Assembly (NCBI GenBank): GCA_026389955.1
Contig: JAPLGY010000400.1
Span: forward strand, 1-9,509
Length of the DNA stretch: 9,509 nucleotides
From: Caldilinea sp.
GTDB lineage: Bacteria; Chloroflexota; Anaerolineae; Caldilineales; Caldilineaceae
Direction of reading: 5' to 3'
Part shown: piece by piece, positions 1 through 7,715 of the stretch
Numbering within the stretch: the first letter of the stretch is position 1
Layout of the letters: each line of letters starts with the position of its first letter
Translations under genes and position numbers: made by a program
The notes under the pieces: generated by a model
Databases searched by the model: none
The model's input: only the letters and a program-made list of their open reading frames with translations
Told to the model about the DNA's origin: nothing

Positions 1-178
1 GTTGGACAACCAGTCAGATCGACGAAAGGGGCACTCTCCGTCACTAGAAATTTCTCATTCCCCCATGCTACAGTGGGATGTGGATGGAAATCGCTCTCCC
101 AACCGCTCTTGCTGGATGGGGAGTCTCAGGGCGAGCTGGGATGTCTTTGAATGTCGCGTGCCCAAGAGAACGGGATCG
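1..178 (+). other. Upstream region of the PLD-like gene, no gene recognised
   Basis: The frame of the downstream gene is open through this stretch from a TTG at position 2. The translation (many Ser, Arg, Asn and Trp, no recognisable motif) does not look like protein, and it precedes a clear hydrophobic signal segment. It is therefore probably leader DNA and not an N-terminal extension. A 10-bp perfect palindrome, AGAAATTTCT, lies at 46-55. I see no convincing -35/-10 pair. Confidence 0.4.
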
Positions 179-2080
179 ATGCAGATGGCTTTCTTGCCTG
201 CACTTTGGCTCTTTGTCTGTGTGAGTGGGGGGCTGGGTGTCCCGCAGCCTGCTCCCCCTGGTCCGCTCTTCCTGCCGCTGATCTTCGGCCCGCCGCCGCC
301 GAAAATCCTGATCGCCGCCGCCTACATTGACAGCATGGTCAGCTACGAACCCGATGAAGCGATTTTGCTGTGGAATACCGGCGGCCAGAGCCAGCCGTTG
401 GCGGGCTGGATGTTGGAGGCAGACACCCGGAGTGCTTCTTTTCCTCTGGACACCCCGCTGCGGTTGGAGCCAGGCCAGCGCATCTGGTGCACCGCCAGCA
501 CCGCCAGCTTCCGTCTCAGCTTCGGCGAGGAAGCGGGCTGCAGCTGGTCGGCCTCCGACAATTCGGCCCTTCAGCTCTCCGGTTCGCTCACGCTCCGCAA
601 CAGCGGCGGCGCGCTCCGCCTGCGCGATGGCAGCGCTGCCGTCGTCGACACGCTGCTCTACGGCGACGCGGCGCTGCAAGAGCGTGGCTGGCTGGGCCCT
701 CCGGCCAGCCTCTACACGCGCGACCTGGCCAGCAGCGCCGGCCAGATCTGGCAACGCAAACTGGACCCTTTCAGCGGGCTGCCGGTCGACACAGACCGTG
801 CCAGCGACTGGGCCGGCGATCTGTCCGACAGCCAGTGGGGGCGCCGCATCCGCCAGCCCGGCTGGGGAGGCTGGTCGGCCGCCGATGGGCTGTGGCCGCA
901 GCAAGGGCAGGAAGACAGCCACTGGACAGCTGCCGTCGGCCCTGAAGGACTCTATGTGCCCCTCGCCTCCTTTCTGGCCAGCGCCACCCACACACTGGAT
1001 CTGAGCCTTTACACCTTCGAGCACCCCGCTTTGGCGACCCTGCTGGCCGACAAAGCGCGCAGTGGCCTTCGTCTGCGGCTTCTGCTCGACGGCGCCCCGC
1101 CCGGTGGCATCACGGACACCCAGAAATGGTGTGTGCAGCAGATCGCCGAAGCAGGGGGCGATGTCCGTTATCTGGCCGTCAAGGACAGTGCCCCTGCCGG
1201 CTACAGACGGCGCTATCGTTACTTGCATGCCAAGTACGCGATCGCCGATGGCCGCCAGGTCTTTGTCGGCACAGACAACCTCACCCTCAACGCAGCCCCT
1301 CTGCCGACAGGGGCACCCGTTGGCGGCCGCCGCGGTTTTTTCTTGTTTACCGATGCGCCCAGTGCCGTCGCCGCACTGCAGCAGATGTTTGCGGCCGACT
1401 GGCGCCCCGAGCTTTTTGCCGATCTCTTTCCCTATACCGCAGCCCACCCACGCTACGGGGCGCCTCCGTCCGATTTTCAGCTGCCGCCCCCGCCTCTTTT
1501 TGTCGTCGCCGACGCTCCCTTCACCCTCCCTCTTTCCTTCTCCGGCCAGCTTGCCCTACAGCTGCTCAGCGCCCCAGAGAATGCCCTGCGCCCCGACAGC
1601 GGCTTCCTGGCCTTGTTGGCGCAGGCTGGGGCTGGCGACGAAATTTTGTTGATGCAGATGGCAGAGCAGAAGTTCTTTGGTCCGACCACCAGCAACCCCA
1701 TCGCAGACCCCAATCCTCGGCTGGAGGCGGTCTTGGCCGCTGCTCGGCGGGGGGCCCGGGTGCGGCTGTTGTTGGACAGTTTTTTCGACGATCCAGAGTC
1801 CCCGCGCAACAACCAGGCCACCATCGACTACGTGAGTGGGATCGCTGCCGCCGAAGGGTTGGATTTGGCCGCCAGGATCGGCAACCCGACTGCGGGGGGC
1901 ATCCATGCCAAGCTGCTCTTGCTGCACGTCGGGGGGCAGTGGTGGTCGGCTGTAGGGAGCCTCAACGGCAGCGAGGGCAGCTACAAGCTGAATCGGGAAG
2001 CCGTGCTTTTGGTCGAAAGCGCCGGCCTGTATGGCTGGCTGGGCGCTGTGTTCGCGCATGACTGGGAGCGAGGCCACTGA
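179..2080 (+). CDS. Exported lamin-tail plus phospholipase D-like protein
   Basis: The 633-residue product has a hydrophobic N-terminal segment (about residues 3-20), a Pro-rich linker (about 22-41), a lamin-tail-like beta domain (about 42-162) and two PLD-like domains (about 255-410 and 470-630). The lamin-tail call rests on an ILLWNTGG...LAGW strand pair and a closing GGALRLRDG...[11 protein letters not shown] motif 1 is complete: H350, K352 and D357, followed by GTDN. Motif 2 keeps H576 and K578 and is followed by GSLN, but His583 stands where Asp is usual. PLD-family enzymes cleave phosphodiesters in lipids or nucleic acids through the two His residues. Export plus a lamin-tail domain suggests a surface or secreted nuclease or phospholipase; the substrate is unknown. 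The start is uncertain: ATG 179, ATG 185 and GTG 158 are in frame, none with a strong ribosome site. GTG 158 would add a Lys-Arg n-region typical of signal peptides. Confidence 0.85.
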   Translation: MQMAFLPALWLFVCVSGGLGVPQPAPPGPLFLPLIFGPPPPKILIAAAYIDSMVSYEPDEAILLWNTGGQSQPLAGWMLEADTRSASFPLDTPLRLEPGQRIWCTASTASFRLSFGEEAGCSWSASDNSALQLSGSLTLRNSGGALRLRDGSAAVVDTLLYGDAALQERGWLGPPASLYTRDLASSAGQIWQRKLDPFSGLPVDTDRASDWAGDLSDSQWGRRIRQPGWGGWSAADGLWPQQGQEDSHWTAAVGPEGLYVPLASFLASATHTLDLSLYTFEHPALATLLADKARSGLRLRLLLDGAPPGGITDTQKWCVQQIAEAGGDVRYLAVKDSAPAGYRRRYRYLHAKYAIADGRQVFVGTDNLTLNAAPLPTGAPVGGRRGFFLFTDAPSAVAALQQMFAADWRPELFADLFPYTAAHPRYGAPPSDFQLPPPPLFVVADAPFTLPLSFSGQLALQLLSAPENALRPDSGFLALLAQAGAGDEILLMQMAEQKFFGPTTSNPIADPNPRLEAVLAAARRGARVRLLLDSFFDDPESPRNNQATIDYVSGIAAAEGLDLAARIGNPTAGGIHAKLLLLHVGGQWWSAVGSLNGSEGSYKLNREAVLLVESAGLYGWLGAVFAHDWERGH

Positions 2081-2101
2081 GTGTGGCGGCCCGGCTCCCA
2101 G
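2062..2101. terminator. Composite hairpin between convergent genes
   Basis: CTGGGAGC (2062-2069) and GCTCCCAG (2094-2101) form a perfect 8-bp inverted repeat. Inside it GCCAC (2073-2077) and GTGGC (2083-2087) form a second 5-bp stem around a 5-nt loop. The element spans the stop codon of the PLD-like gene and ends 12 nt before the malate synthase stop, so it could end transcription from both sides. No U-tract follows on either strand, so factor-independent termination is uncertain. Confidence 0.45.
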
Positions 2102-2112
2102 ATGCGGCGCGT

Positions 2113-3696
2113 CTACTCCAGCGCGTCGTAGGCGATCAGGGTCAGAAATTCGACAAATGTATCGTCCAGACAGAGTCGGTCGAGAAGGGTCACGGCGTCT
2201 GCGTAGCGGCCAGCCGAACGGCCTCCCAGCTTGGCCAGCTCTTCATCGCGCAGCTGGGCATAGAGTTCGCGGGTGACAGCCCGTCCGTCGTCGAGCACAG
2301 CTGCATGGCGGATCCACTGCCAGATCTGCGAGCGCGAGATCTCGGCGGTGGCTGCGTCCTCCATCAGGTTGTTGATGGCTGCCGCACCGTTGCCGAGCAG
2401 CCAGGCGTTCAGGTACTGCAAGGCCACGCTGATGTTGAGCCGCAGCCCGGCTTCTGTGATCGTGCCGCCAGGGACGGCAATGGCGGTGATTTGGCTGTCG
2501 ACCACTTGCACGTCGCCGCGCAGGCGTTCCTTTTGGTTGGGGTGGTCGCCCAGATAGTTGCCGGCAATCTCCAGCACGACCGGCACCAGATCGGGGTGTG
2601 CCACCCATGTTCCATCGCAGCCGTCGTTGAACTCGCGCAGTTTGTCCTCGCGCACCTTGCGGAGCGCGTTCTGCGTCACCTCTGGGTCGCGCCGATTTGG
2701 GATGAAGGCGGCCATCCCCCCAATGGCATGGGCACCGTGGCGGTGGCAGACATGGACCATGCGCTCGGTGTACGCGCGCATGAAGGGCACTGTCATGGTC
2801 ACCTGGGCACGATCGGGCAGGATCTGGCGGGGATTGGCGGCAAATTTTTTGATCACGCTGAAGATGTAGTCCCAGCGGCCGGCGTTGAGGCCTGCGGCAT
2901 GTTGGCGCAGTTCGTAAAGAATTTCCTCCATCTCCAGCGCGCCCAGCAACGTCTCGATCAATACTGTGGCCCGCACCGTGCCGCGTGCGATGCCCAGCGC
3001 GTCCTGGGCAGCGACGAAGACGTCGTTCCAGAGCCGGGCCTCCAGGTGGCTTTCGAGCTTGGGGAGATAGAAGTAGGGGCCGCTGCCGCGCGCCAGCAGT
3101 TCGGCGGCGTTGCGAAAGAAATAGAGTCCAAAATCGAACAGGCTGGCCGAGACAGGTTCGTCATCCACCAGGAGATGTTTTTCGACCAGATGCCACCCAC
3201 GCGGGCGGACGACCAGGGTTGCCACAGTCTCATTGAGGGTATAGCGCCGGCCGTCAGGGTTTTCAAAGGAGATGGTGCGGCGAATCGCGTCGCTGCAGTT
3301 GATCTGGCCGTCGATCACGTTGGCCCAGGTCGGGGAGAGGGCGTCTTCAAAGTCAGCCATGAAGACGTTGGCCCCTGAATTGAGCGCGTTGATCATCATC
3401 TTGCGCTCGACCGGCCCGGTGATCTCTACCCGGCGGTCGTTGAGATCGGCAGGCGCAGGCGCTACTTGCCAGTCAGCGTTCCGAATCGCTGCGGTCTCGG
3501 GCAGGAATCCAGGAAGTTCGCCGGCATCAAAACGCTGCTGACGCAGGCGGCGTGCGGCGAGCAGTTCGATGCGACGGGCATTGAACTGGCGATGTAGGTC
3601 AGCCACAAAAGCGAGTGTCTCTGGGGTCAACACTGCGGTGACAGCAGGTGAGCTGGCGCCAGTCACGTGCACGCCAGCTGGCATCGGATCAGACAT
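2113..3696 (-). CDS. aceB: Malate synthase A
   Basis: The 527-residue product condenses acetyl-CoA with glyoxylate to give malate and CoA, the second step of the glyoxylate bypass, in the cytosol. Its length matches the A-type family (about 530). Visible signatures are [19 protein letters not shown] (101-119), RPRGWHL (164-170), the family signature ending [11 protein letters not shown] (269-279), and [12 protein letters not shown] (442-453). By comparison with the E. coli enzyme, Asp447 is the catalytic base, Glu248 and Asp276 bind Mg2+, and Arg166 lies in the active site; all are present. The ATG at 3696 has AGGAG seven nt upstream and an in-frame TGA directly before it, which fixes the start apart from a later ATG at codon 5. 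It follows the intact acetyl-CoA synthetase by 175 bp on the same strand, so its acetyl-CoA supply is probably co-encoded. No isocitrate lyase is in the window. Confidence 0.97.
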   Translation of the reverse strand: MSDPMPAGVHVTGASSPAVTAVLTPETLAFVADLHRQFNARRIELLAARRLRQQRFDAGELPGFLPETAAIRNADWQVAPAPADLNDRRVEITGPVERKMMINALNSGANVFMADFEDALSPTWANVIDGQINCSDAIRRTISFENPDGRRYTLNETVATLVVRPRGWHLVEKHLLVDDEPVSASLFDFGLYFFRNAAELLARGSGPYFYLPKLESHLEARLWNDVFVAAQDALGIARGTVRATVLIETLLGALEMEEILYELRQHAAGLNAGRWDYIFSVIKKFAANPRQILPDRAQVTMTVPFMRAYTERMVHVCHRHGAHAIGGMAAFIPNRRDPEVTQNALRKVREDKLREFNDGCDGTWVAHPDLVPVVLEIAGNYLGDHPNQKERLRGDVQVVDSQITAIAVPGGTITEAGLRLNISVALQYLNAWLLGNGAAAINNLMEDAATAEISRSQIWQWIRHAAVLDDGRAVTRELYAQLRDEELAKLGGRSAGRYADAVTLLDRLCLDDTFVEFLTLIAYDALE

Positions 3697-3871
3697 TCAT
3701 TCACTCCTGTGCTTTGGAAAAGGCGAAAGTGGATTCTACAGCTTGTATGGTACCACATGCCTGGCTGTCGAGCCGAGTCTGCACCGGTTGAGTCGGCAGC
3801 GAAGTCAGGCCGGCGAACTTTCTGGGGGGGGCAGTTCAGCGCTTTTCGACTGCGGGTGGGGGCCCCCTGGT
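3697..3871 (-). other. Intergenic leader of malate synthase
   Basis: This 175-bp gap separates the intact synthetase gene from malate synthase. It may hold a promoter for malate synthase, but the candidates are weak: TCGACA (3771-3766) with a 16-bp spacer to CATACA (3749-3744), or an isolated TAGAAT (3738-3733) without a good -35. TGGTACCA (3748-3755) is a short palindrome. Near the synthetase stop are a G8 run (3824-3831) and the self-complementary GGGGGCCCCC (3858-3867). A 5-bp stem GCAGT/ACTGC (3831-3835, 3849-3853) is present, with no U-tract. No coding sequence is supported. Confidence 0.3.
3704..3708 (-). promoter_or_regulatory. Ribosome binding site of malate synthase
   Basis: AGGAG on the minus strand, with 7 nt to the ATG at 3696. 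A second ATG (3700-3698) lies between them in another frame and reads only three codons before TGA. Its spacing of 3 nt is too short for good initiation, so the 3696 start is preferred. Confidence 0.7.
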
Positions 3872-5752
3872 TTACTCTTCCAATGTGCTCAGATCGCCGG
3901 GGTTCTGGCCCAGTTCCTGCGCTTTGAGCAGGCGGCGCACGATCTTGCCGCTGCGGGTTTTGGGCAATTTTTCGGTGAAGGTGACCTGGCTTGGCGTGGC
4001 GATCGGCCCGAGCTCGTGGCGCACATGTTCGACGATGCTGCTGCGCTGCGCGTCGCTGGCTTCGACCCCGATCCGCAGCACGACGAAGGCTTTGATGGCT
4101 TCTCCCTTGAGCGGGTCGGGGACGCCGATCACCGCCGATTCAGCGACGCTGGGGTGGGTGATCAGTGCTGACTCTACGTCAGCTGTGCCGATGCGGTGGC
4201 CAGCCACGTTGAGCACATCGTCGCTGCGCCCCAGCACCGAAATGTACCCTTGCTCGTCCCAGCTGGCGACATCCCCGGCTGCATAGCAGTGGGGGATCTC
4301 ATTCCAATACTGTTCGTAGCGGGAGTGGCTGCCCCAGATCGTGCGCATCATGTGGGGGAAGGGGCGTTTGAGCACCAGCAGCCCTCCCTTGCCCCTGGGC
4401 ACGGCGGCCCCGTTTTCGTCGACCACGGCGGCCTCCACCCCTGGCAGCGGCAGCCCGGCCGCGCCGGGGCGCGCGGCTGCCACGATCGGCGTGGCGATCG
4501 TCGGCCCGCCCAGTTCTGTCTGCCACCAGTTGTCGGCGATAAAGCCGTGCTGCCCCTCCCCGGTCAGGTGTTTGTGTGCCCAGCGCATCGCCTCCGGGTT
4601 GAGAGGTTCGCCGGCCACTGCGACCAGGCGCAGCGTGCGCAGGTCGTAGGGCTCCACAAAGCGGGCACCATATTTCATGAACATTCGCACCGCAGTCGGT
4701 GCAGTAAACAGCACGTTGACGCCGTACTGCTCGACACACTTCCAGAAAATCCCCGGGTCCGGCCAATCGGGCGCACCCTCCCGCAACACCGAGGTGATCC
4801 CTTCGACCAGCGGGGCATAGACGATATAGGAATGGCCCACCACCCAGCCGATGTCCGAGGTTGCCCAGAAGACGTCGTTGTCTTTGACATCGTACGTATG
4901 GCGCAGATGGTAGCTGGTCCCGACCATGTAGCCGCCGTGCACATGCACGACCCCTTTGGGCTTGCCGGTCGATCCGGAGGTATAGAGGATGTAGAGCGGG
5001 TGCTCGGCGTCGACGGGAACCGGGTCGACGTCTGGTTTGCTTTGCGCCAGCAGGGTGGCAAAGTCGACGTCGTGCGGGCGCAGAGGGCGCTGCGGGCCAC
5101 GCTGCAGCCAGAGCACATGGCGCAGCGGCAGCCCCTCGATTGCCTGCTCGACGATGCTGCGCAGGTCGACAACCTTGCCCCGCCGGAAGCCGACGTCTCC
5201 GGCGATCACCACGTGGGCGCCGGCATCGACGATGCGGTCGCGCAGCGCACCCACCCCCATCCCGGCGTAGACGACCGAATGGATGGCGCCGAGCCGGGCG
5301 CAGGCCAGCATGGAGGCAACGCCTTCCACCGTCAGCGGCAGGTAGAGGACAACCCGGTCTCCACAGGTGACCCCCAGGCTGCGCAGCCCGCTGGCCAGCC
5401 GGGAGACAGTCTGGCGCAGCTCGTAGTAGGTCAGTTTGCGTTCGCTGCCGTCCTCGCCGATCCAGATCAGGGCCAGTTTGTTGCGGTTGGCCCCGTCGGC
5501 GTGGCGGTCGAGGGCGTTGAGGGTAATATTGGTCCGTCCTCCCACAAACCAGCGATGGTCAGGATAGTTCCACTCCAGCACCTTTTCCCAGGGGGTGAAC
5601 CAGGCCAGGCGTTGGGCCCATTCCCCCCAGAAGCCGTCGGGGTCGGCCAGGCTGCGGGCATGTGCCCCGGCCAGGTCTTGCAACGTGGCCTGGGCTTTGA
5701 GCCATTCTGGAGCGACCAAGAACTCCTGGTGGGTTGCAATCTGTTCGATCAA
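3872..5752 (-). CDS. AMP-forming acetyl-CoA synthetase-like (short-chain acyl-CoA) enzyme
   Basis: The 626-residue product belongs to the ANL superfamily and joins acetate or a similar short acid to CoA through an acyl-AMP. Motifs in order are: N-terminal WFVGGRTNITLNALDRH (68-84), the P-loop YTSGSTGKPKG (257-267), the A5-type motif WWQTELGG (409-416), the hinge and A8 region GRSDDVLNVAGHRIG (508-522), and the A10 motif PKTRSGK (597-603). Lys603 is the conserved adenylation lysine that is acetylated to switch off homologous enzymes. The Trp pair (409-410) that shapes a small acyl pocket is kept, but the usual TETGG reads TELGG. Substrate preference (acetate, propionate or other) is therefore open. 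The start is TTG: an in-frame TAG lies eight codons upstream, no earlier start codon exists, and GGAG sits 9 nt before it. It lies 39 bp after the broken paralogue and 175 bp before malate synthase, probably in one operon. Confidence 0.92.
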   Translation of the reverse strand: MIEQIATHQEFLVAPEWLKAQATLQDLAGAHARSLADPDGFWGEWAQRLAWFTPWEKVLEWNYPDHRWFVGGRTNITLNALDRHADGANRNKLALIWIGEDGSERKLTYYELRQTVSRLASGLRSLGVTCGDRVVLYLPLTVEGVASMLACARLGAIHSVVYAGMGVGALRDRIVDAGAHVVIAGDVGFRRGKVVDLRSIVEQAIEGLPLRHVLWLQRGPQRPLRPHDVDFATLLAQSKPDVDPVPVDAEHPLYILYTSGSTGKPKGVVHVHGGYMVGTSYHLRHTYDVKDNDVFWATSDIGWVVGHSYIVYAPLVEGITSVLREGAPDWPDPGIFWKCVEQYGVNVLFTAPTAVRMFMKYGARFVEPYDLRTLRLVAVAGEPLNPEAMRWAHKHLTGEGQHGFIADNWWQTELGGPTIATPIVAAARPGAAGLPLPGVEAAVVDENGAAVPRGKGGLLVLKRPFPHMMRTIWGSHSRYEQYWNEIPHCYAAGDVASWDEQGYISVLGRSDDVLNVAGHRIGTADVESALITHPSVAESAVIGVPDPLKGEAIKAFVVLRIGVEASDAQRSSIVEHVRHELGPIATPSQVTFTEKLPKTRSGKIVRRLLKAQELGQNPGDLSTLEE

Positions 5753-5761
5753 AGCAGTTGT

Positions 5762-5765
5762 CTCC
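5762..5765 (-). promoter_or_regulatory. Ribosome binding site supporting a TTG start
   Basis: GGAG on the minus strand, 9 nt before TTG 5752. An in-frame TAG upstream and the lack of any ATG before codon 148 make this the deciding evidence for a TTG start. The TTG may keep translation of this second gene low relative to its neighbour. Confidence 0.5.
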
Positions 5766-5791
5766 GCCCCAAAGGGCTACAAAAAATTCGT

Positions 5792-6304
5792 TCAACCTTC
5801 CAGCGTGCTGGTATCGCCGACAGGCTGGCCCAGCACCTGGGCCTTGAGCAGGCGACGCATAATTTTGCCGCTGCGGGTCTTGGGCAGCGTCGTGACAAAG
5901 TCGATGGCAGCCGGGATGGCGATCGGGCCGACCTCGCTGCGCACATGTTCTTTGAGCTCGCGCACCAACGCATCGGAACCGGTCACCCCGGCGTTGAGGA
6001 TACAGAAGGCATGGATGACATTGCCTTTGAGGTCGTCGGGAACCCCAATCGCAGCTGCCTCGGCGACGGTCGGGTGGGCTACCAGCGCACTCTCGATCTC
6101 GGCAGTGCCCAACCGGTAGCCAGACACCTTGATCACATCGTCCATGCGCCCGATGATCCAGAAATAGCCGTCTTCGTCGCGACGGGCGCTGTCACCGGTG
6201 AAATACCAGCCCTGGCTGGCAAATTCTGACCAGTAGGTCATCCGGTAGCGATCTGGGTCGCCCCAGATCGTGCGTGCCATGCCGGGCCAGGGGTGCTTGA
6301 TCAC
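5792..6304 (-). CDS. acs: C-terminal fragment of the broken acetyl-CoA synthetase
   Basis: This frame encodes the mobile C-terminal domain of acetyl-CoA synthetase: [39 protein letters not shown] (hinge/A8) and PKTRSGK (A10, acetylatable lysine). Homology continues upstream of the GTG at 6304 to about 6331 ([10 protein letters not shown]), so the GTG is not a genuine start and no ribosome site is seen there. The last 16 residues ([21 protein letters not shown] region) closely parallel the end of the downstream synthetase, consistent with tandem paralogues. Confidence 0.7.
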   Translation of the reverse strand: MIKHPWPGMARTIWGDPDRYRMTYWSEFASQGWYFTGDSARRDEDGYFWIIGRMDDVIKVSGYRLGTAEIESALVAHPTVAEAAAIGVPDDLKGNVIHAFCILNAGVTGSDALVRELKEHVRSEVGPIAIPAAIDFVTTLPKTRSGKIMRRLLKAQVLGQPVGDTSTLEG

Positions 6305-7610
6305 CAGATAGCCGTCCTCGTTGGGGTCTGCCGTGCTGCCCGCCAGTCTCGGTCTGCCACCAGGTGTCCATGATCGGGCAGCGTTCGTGGCCGATGTACT
6401 TGTGGTACCAGCGCCAGGCTTCGGGGTTGATCGGCTCGCCCACCGACCCCAACAGCCGCAGGCTGCTGAGGTCGTGACGGCGGGTCCATTCCTCGCCGAA
6501 ACGCATAAAGCTGCGGATGGCCGTAGGCGCGGTGTACAGGATGGTGATGTTGTATTTTTCGACCAGCTGCCACCAGCGGTCGGGCAGCGGGTAGCCCGGT
6601 GCCCCCTCGTACATGAAGCTGGTCACCCCCAAAATCAACGGCGCGTACACAATATAGCTGTGTCCGGTGATCCACCCTGGGTCTGCTGCACACCAGTAGC
6701 GGTCCTCTTCCCGAAGGTCGAAGACATACTGGAGGGTGGTCGCAATGTGGACCTGGTACCCACCGCACGTGTGCATCAGCCCTTTGGGTTTGCCCGTCGT
6801 GCCTGACGTGTACAGAATGAAGAGGGGATCCTCGGCATCCATGTGTTCGGTCTCGCAGGCAGGGCTGGCGATCGGCAACGCCATCAGCTCGTGCCACCAG
6901 AAATCGCGGCCGGGTGCCATCTGTATGTTTTGGCCAGTGCGCCGGTAGACGATCACCTTCTGCACGACCGGGCTGCGGTTGACCGCCTCGTCGGTAATGT
7001 CTTTGAGGTTGACCGTCTTGCCGCGCAGCCAGGCGCCGTCACAGGTGACCACCACCTTGCTGCGCGCATCGGTGATGCGGTCGGCCAGCGCCTGTTCGGA
7101 AAAACCACCGTAGACCACGCTGTGGATGGCGCCGATCTTGGCGGTCGCCAGCATGGCGATCGGCAGCTCGGGCACACGGCCCATGTAGAGGGTCACCGTG
7201 TCCCCGCGTTTGACCCCCATGCTCTTGAGGACATTGGCAAACCGGTTGACTTCCTTCCACAGCTTGAAATAGCTGTAGGTGCGCTGCTCGCCGTTCTCGC
7301 CTTCCCACAACAGAGCGAGCTTATTTTTGCGCCAGCTCTGTACATGGCGGTCGAGCGCGTTGTGGACGATGTTGGTCTGACCGCCGACAAACCACTTGAA
7401 AAAGGGCGCGCTGCTTCGGTCGAGCACAGTGGTGTAGGGTTCGTACCAGTCGATGAGCTCCTGGGCCCGTTGGTCCCAGAAGGCTACCGGGTCCTCGACA
7501 GCTCGCTGGCGCAGTGCCAGGTAGTCGGGCACTTTGGCCTGAGCCACTGTTTCGGCAGAGGGCGGATAGATCTCTTTGCTGGCAGAGATGGCTTCCATGG
7601 CAGCTGTCAT
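6192..7610 (-). CDS. acs: N-terminal fragment of the broken acetyl-CoA synthetase
   Basis: This frame codes for the large N-terminal domain of acetyl-CoA synthetase through the WWQTETGG motif at residues 417-424. It continues for 48 out-of-frame residues (Arg/Gly/Pro-rich, no family similarity) to a stop at 6192. CoA- and nucleotide-binding motifs of the N-domain are present, but the C-terminal domain with the catalytic lysine is absent. It would not be expected to be active alone. ATG 7610 is preferred: AGGAGG lies 9 nt upstream. Confidence 0.75.
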   Translation of the reverse strand: MTAAMEAISASKEIYPPSAETVAQAKVPDYLALRQRAVEDPVAFWDQRAQELIDWYEPYTTVLDRSSAPFFKWFVGGQTNIVHNALDRHVQSWRKNKLALLWEGENGEQRTYSYFKLWKEVNRFANVLKSMGVKRGDTVTLYMGRVPELPIAMLATAKIGAIHSVVYGGFSEQALADRITDARSKVVVTCDGAWLRGKTVNLKDITDEAVNRSPVVQKVIVYRRTGQNIQMAPGRDFWWHELMALPIASPACETEHMDAEDPLFILYTSGTTGKPKGLMHTCGGYQVHIATTLQYVFDLREEDRYWCAADPGWITGHSYIVYAPLILGVTSFMYEGAPGYPLPDRWWQLVEKYNITILYTAPTAIRSFMRFGEEWTRRHDLSSLRLLGSVGEPINPEAWRWYHKYIGHERCPIMDTWWQTETGGQHGRPQRGRLSGDQAPLARHGTHDLGRPRSLPDDLLVRICQPGLVFHR

Positions 7611-7619
7611 GGGTGGATT

Positions 7620-7625
7620 CCTCCT
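7620..7625 (-). promoter_or_regulatory. Ribosome binding site of the broken acs gene
   Basis: AGGAGG on the minus strand with a 9-nt spacer to ATG 7610. This is a full match to the Shine-Dalgarno core and decides for ATG 7610 over the ATG at codon 5. Confidence 0.8.
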
Positions 7626-7654
7626 GCGGGATCGGTGTATGGAAAACAGACGTC

Positions 7655-7676
7655 AAATGTAAAACAGTATACATTT
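7655..7676. promoter_or_regulatory. Candidate operator overlapping the -10 box
   Basis: AAATGTA (7655-7661) and TACATTT (7670-7676) are a perfect 7-bp inverted repeat around an 8-nt spacer. The site covers the predicted -10 box and start point, the usual place for a repressor site. The cognate regulator is not in the window, and the family cannot be named from the sequence. Confidence 0.45.
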
Positions 7677-7694
7677 TTGTCCCGCCGCTGGCAA
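7666..7694 (-). promoter_or_regulatory. Sigma-70-type promoter of the acs genes
   Basis: On the minus strand TTGCCA (7694-7689) and TATACT (7671-7666) are separated by exactly 17 bp; each matches five of six consensus bases. The start point would be near 7659, leaving a leader of about 49 nt that contains the ribosome site. The stretch is AT-rich against a GC-rich background. It lies in the 105-bp gap between the aminotransferase and acs and probably drives the acs, acyl-CoA synthetase and malate synthase run. Confidence 0.65.
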
Positions 7695-7699
7695 GCGGC
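7684..7699 (-). terminator. Hairpin after the aminotransferase gene
   Basis: GCCGCT (7684-7689) and AGCGGC (7694-7699) are a perfect 6-bp stem with a 4-nt loop, 17 nt beyond the aminotransferase stop. No U-tract follows on the minus strand, so it may act as a weak or factor-assisted terminator. It overlaps the predicted -35 box of the acs promoter. Confidence 0.35.
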
Positions 7700-7715
7700 A
7701 TCAAAAGCGCGCGAA

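Larger units (their letters stand above)
5792..7610 (-). pseudogene. acs: Acetyl-CoA synthetase, broken by internal deletion and frameshift
   Basis: Two reading frames together make one acetyl-CoA synthetase. The upstream frame gives residues 1-424: [17 protein letters not shown] (73-89), the P-loop [11 protein letters not shown] (267-277) and [10 protein letters not shown] (415-424). Just after TETGG (ending at 6339) the family match stops. The match resumes in another frame at about 6331-6310 with [18 protein letters not shown], then [15 protein letters not shown] and [13 protein letters not shown] to the TGA at 5792. In the intact neighbour 41 residues (123 nt) separate TETGG/TELGG from the next shared strand; here only 28 nt do. 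About 95 nt therefore appear to be missing, which is not a multiple of three. If real, the protein lacks the C-terminal lid and is inactive. If it is an assembly or read error, the gene is a normal acs of about 640 codons. ATG 7610 has a strong ribosome site, and a promoter lies upstream, so expression signals are intact. Confidence 0.85.

Noticed and set aside
46..55. AGAAATTTCT palindrome as an operator
   Set aside because: A single 10-bp palindrome without a recognisable promoter beside it; likely chance.
2083..3378. A 431-codon open frame on the plus strand opposite malate synthase
   Set aside because: Antisense shadow of a gene whose catalytic residues are all identifiable.
3689..3700. 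A three-codon upstream frame (ATG AAT GTC TGA) overlapping the malate synthase start
   Set aside because: Spacing to the ribosome site is only 3 nt, and such short frames occur by chance; no evidence of a regulatory role.
5781..5813. Intrinsic terminator between the two synthetase genes (T6 on the minus strand after the stop)
   Set aside because: The only nearby stem is CCAG/CTGG of 4 bp, and it ends about 16 nt before the T-run. This is too weak and too distant for a standard terminator.
4196..6229. A 677-codon open frame on the plus strand opposite the synthetase genes
   Set aside because: Antisense to conserved coding sequence, rich in His, Gly, Val and Asp with no family motif; a codon-bias shadow.
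6192..7610. Programmed ribosomal frameshift in the acs gene
   Set aside because: About 31 codons are missing at the junction as well as the frame change, and no slippery heptamer with a downstream structure is seen. A frameshift alone would not restore the protein.
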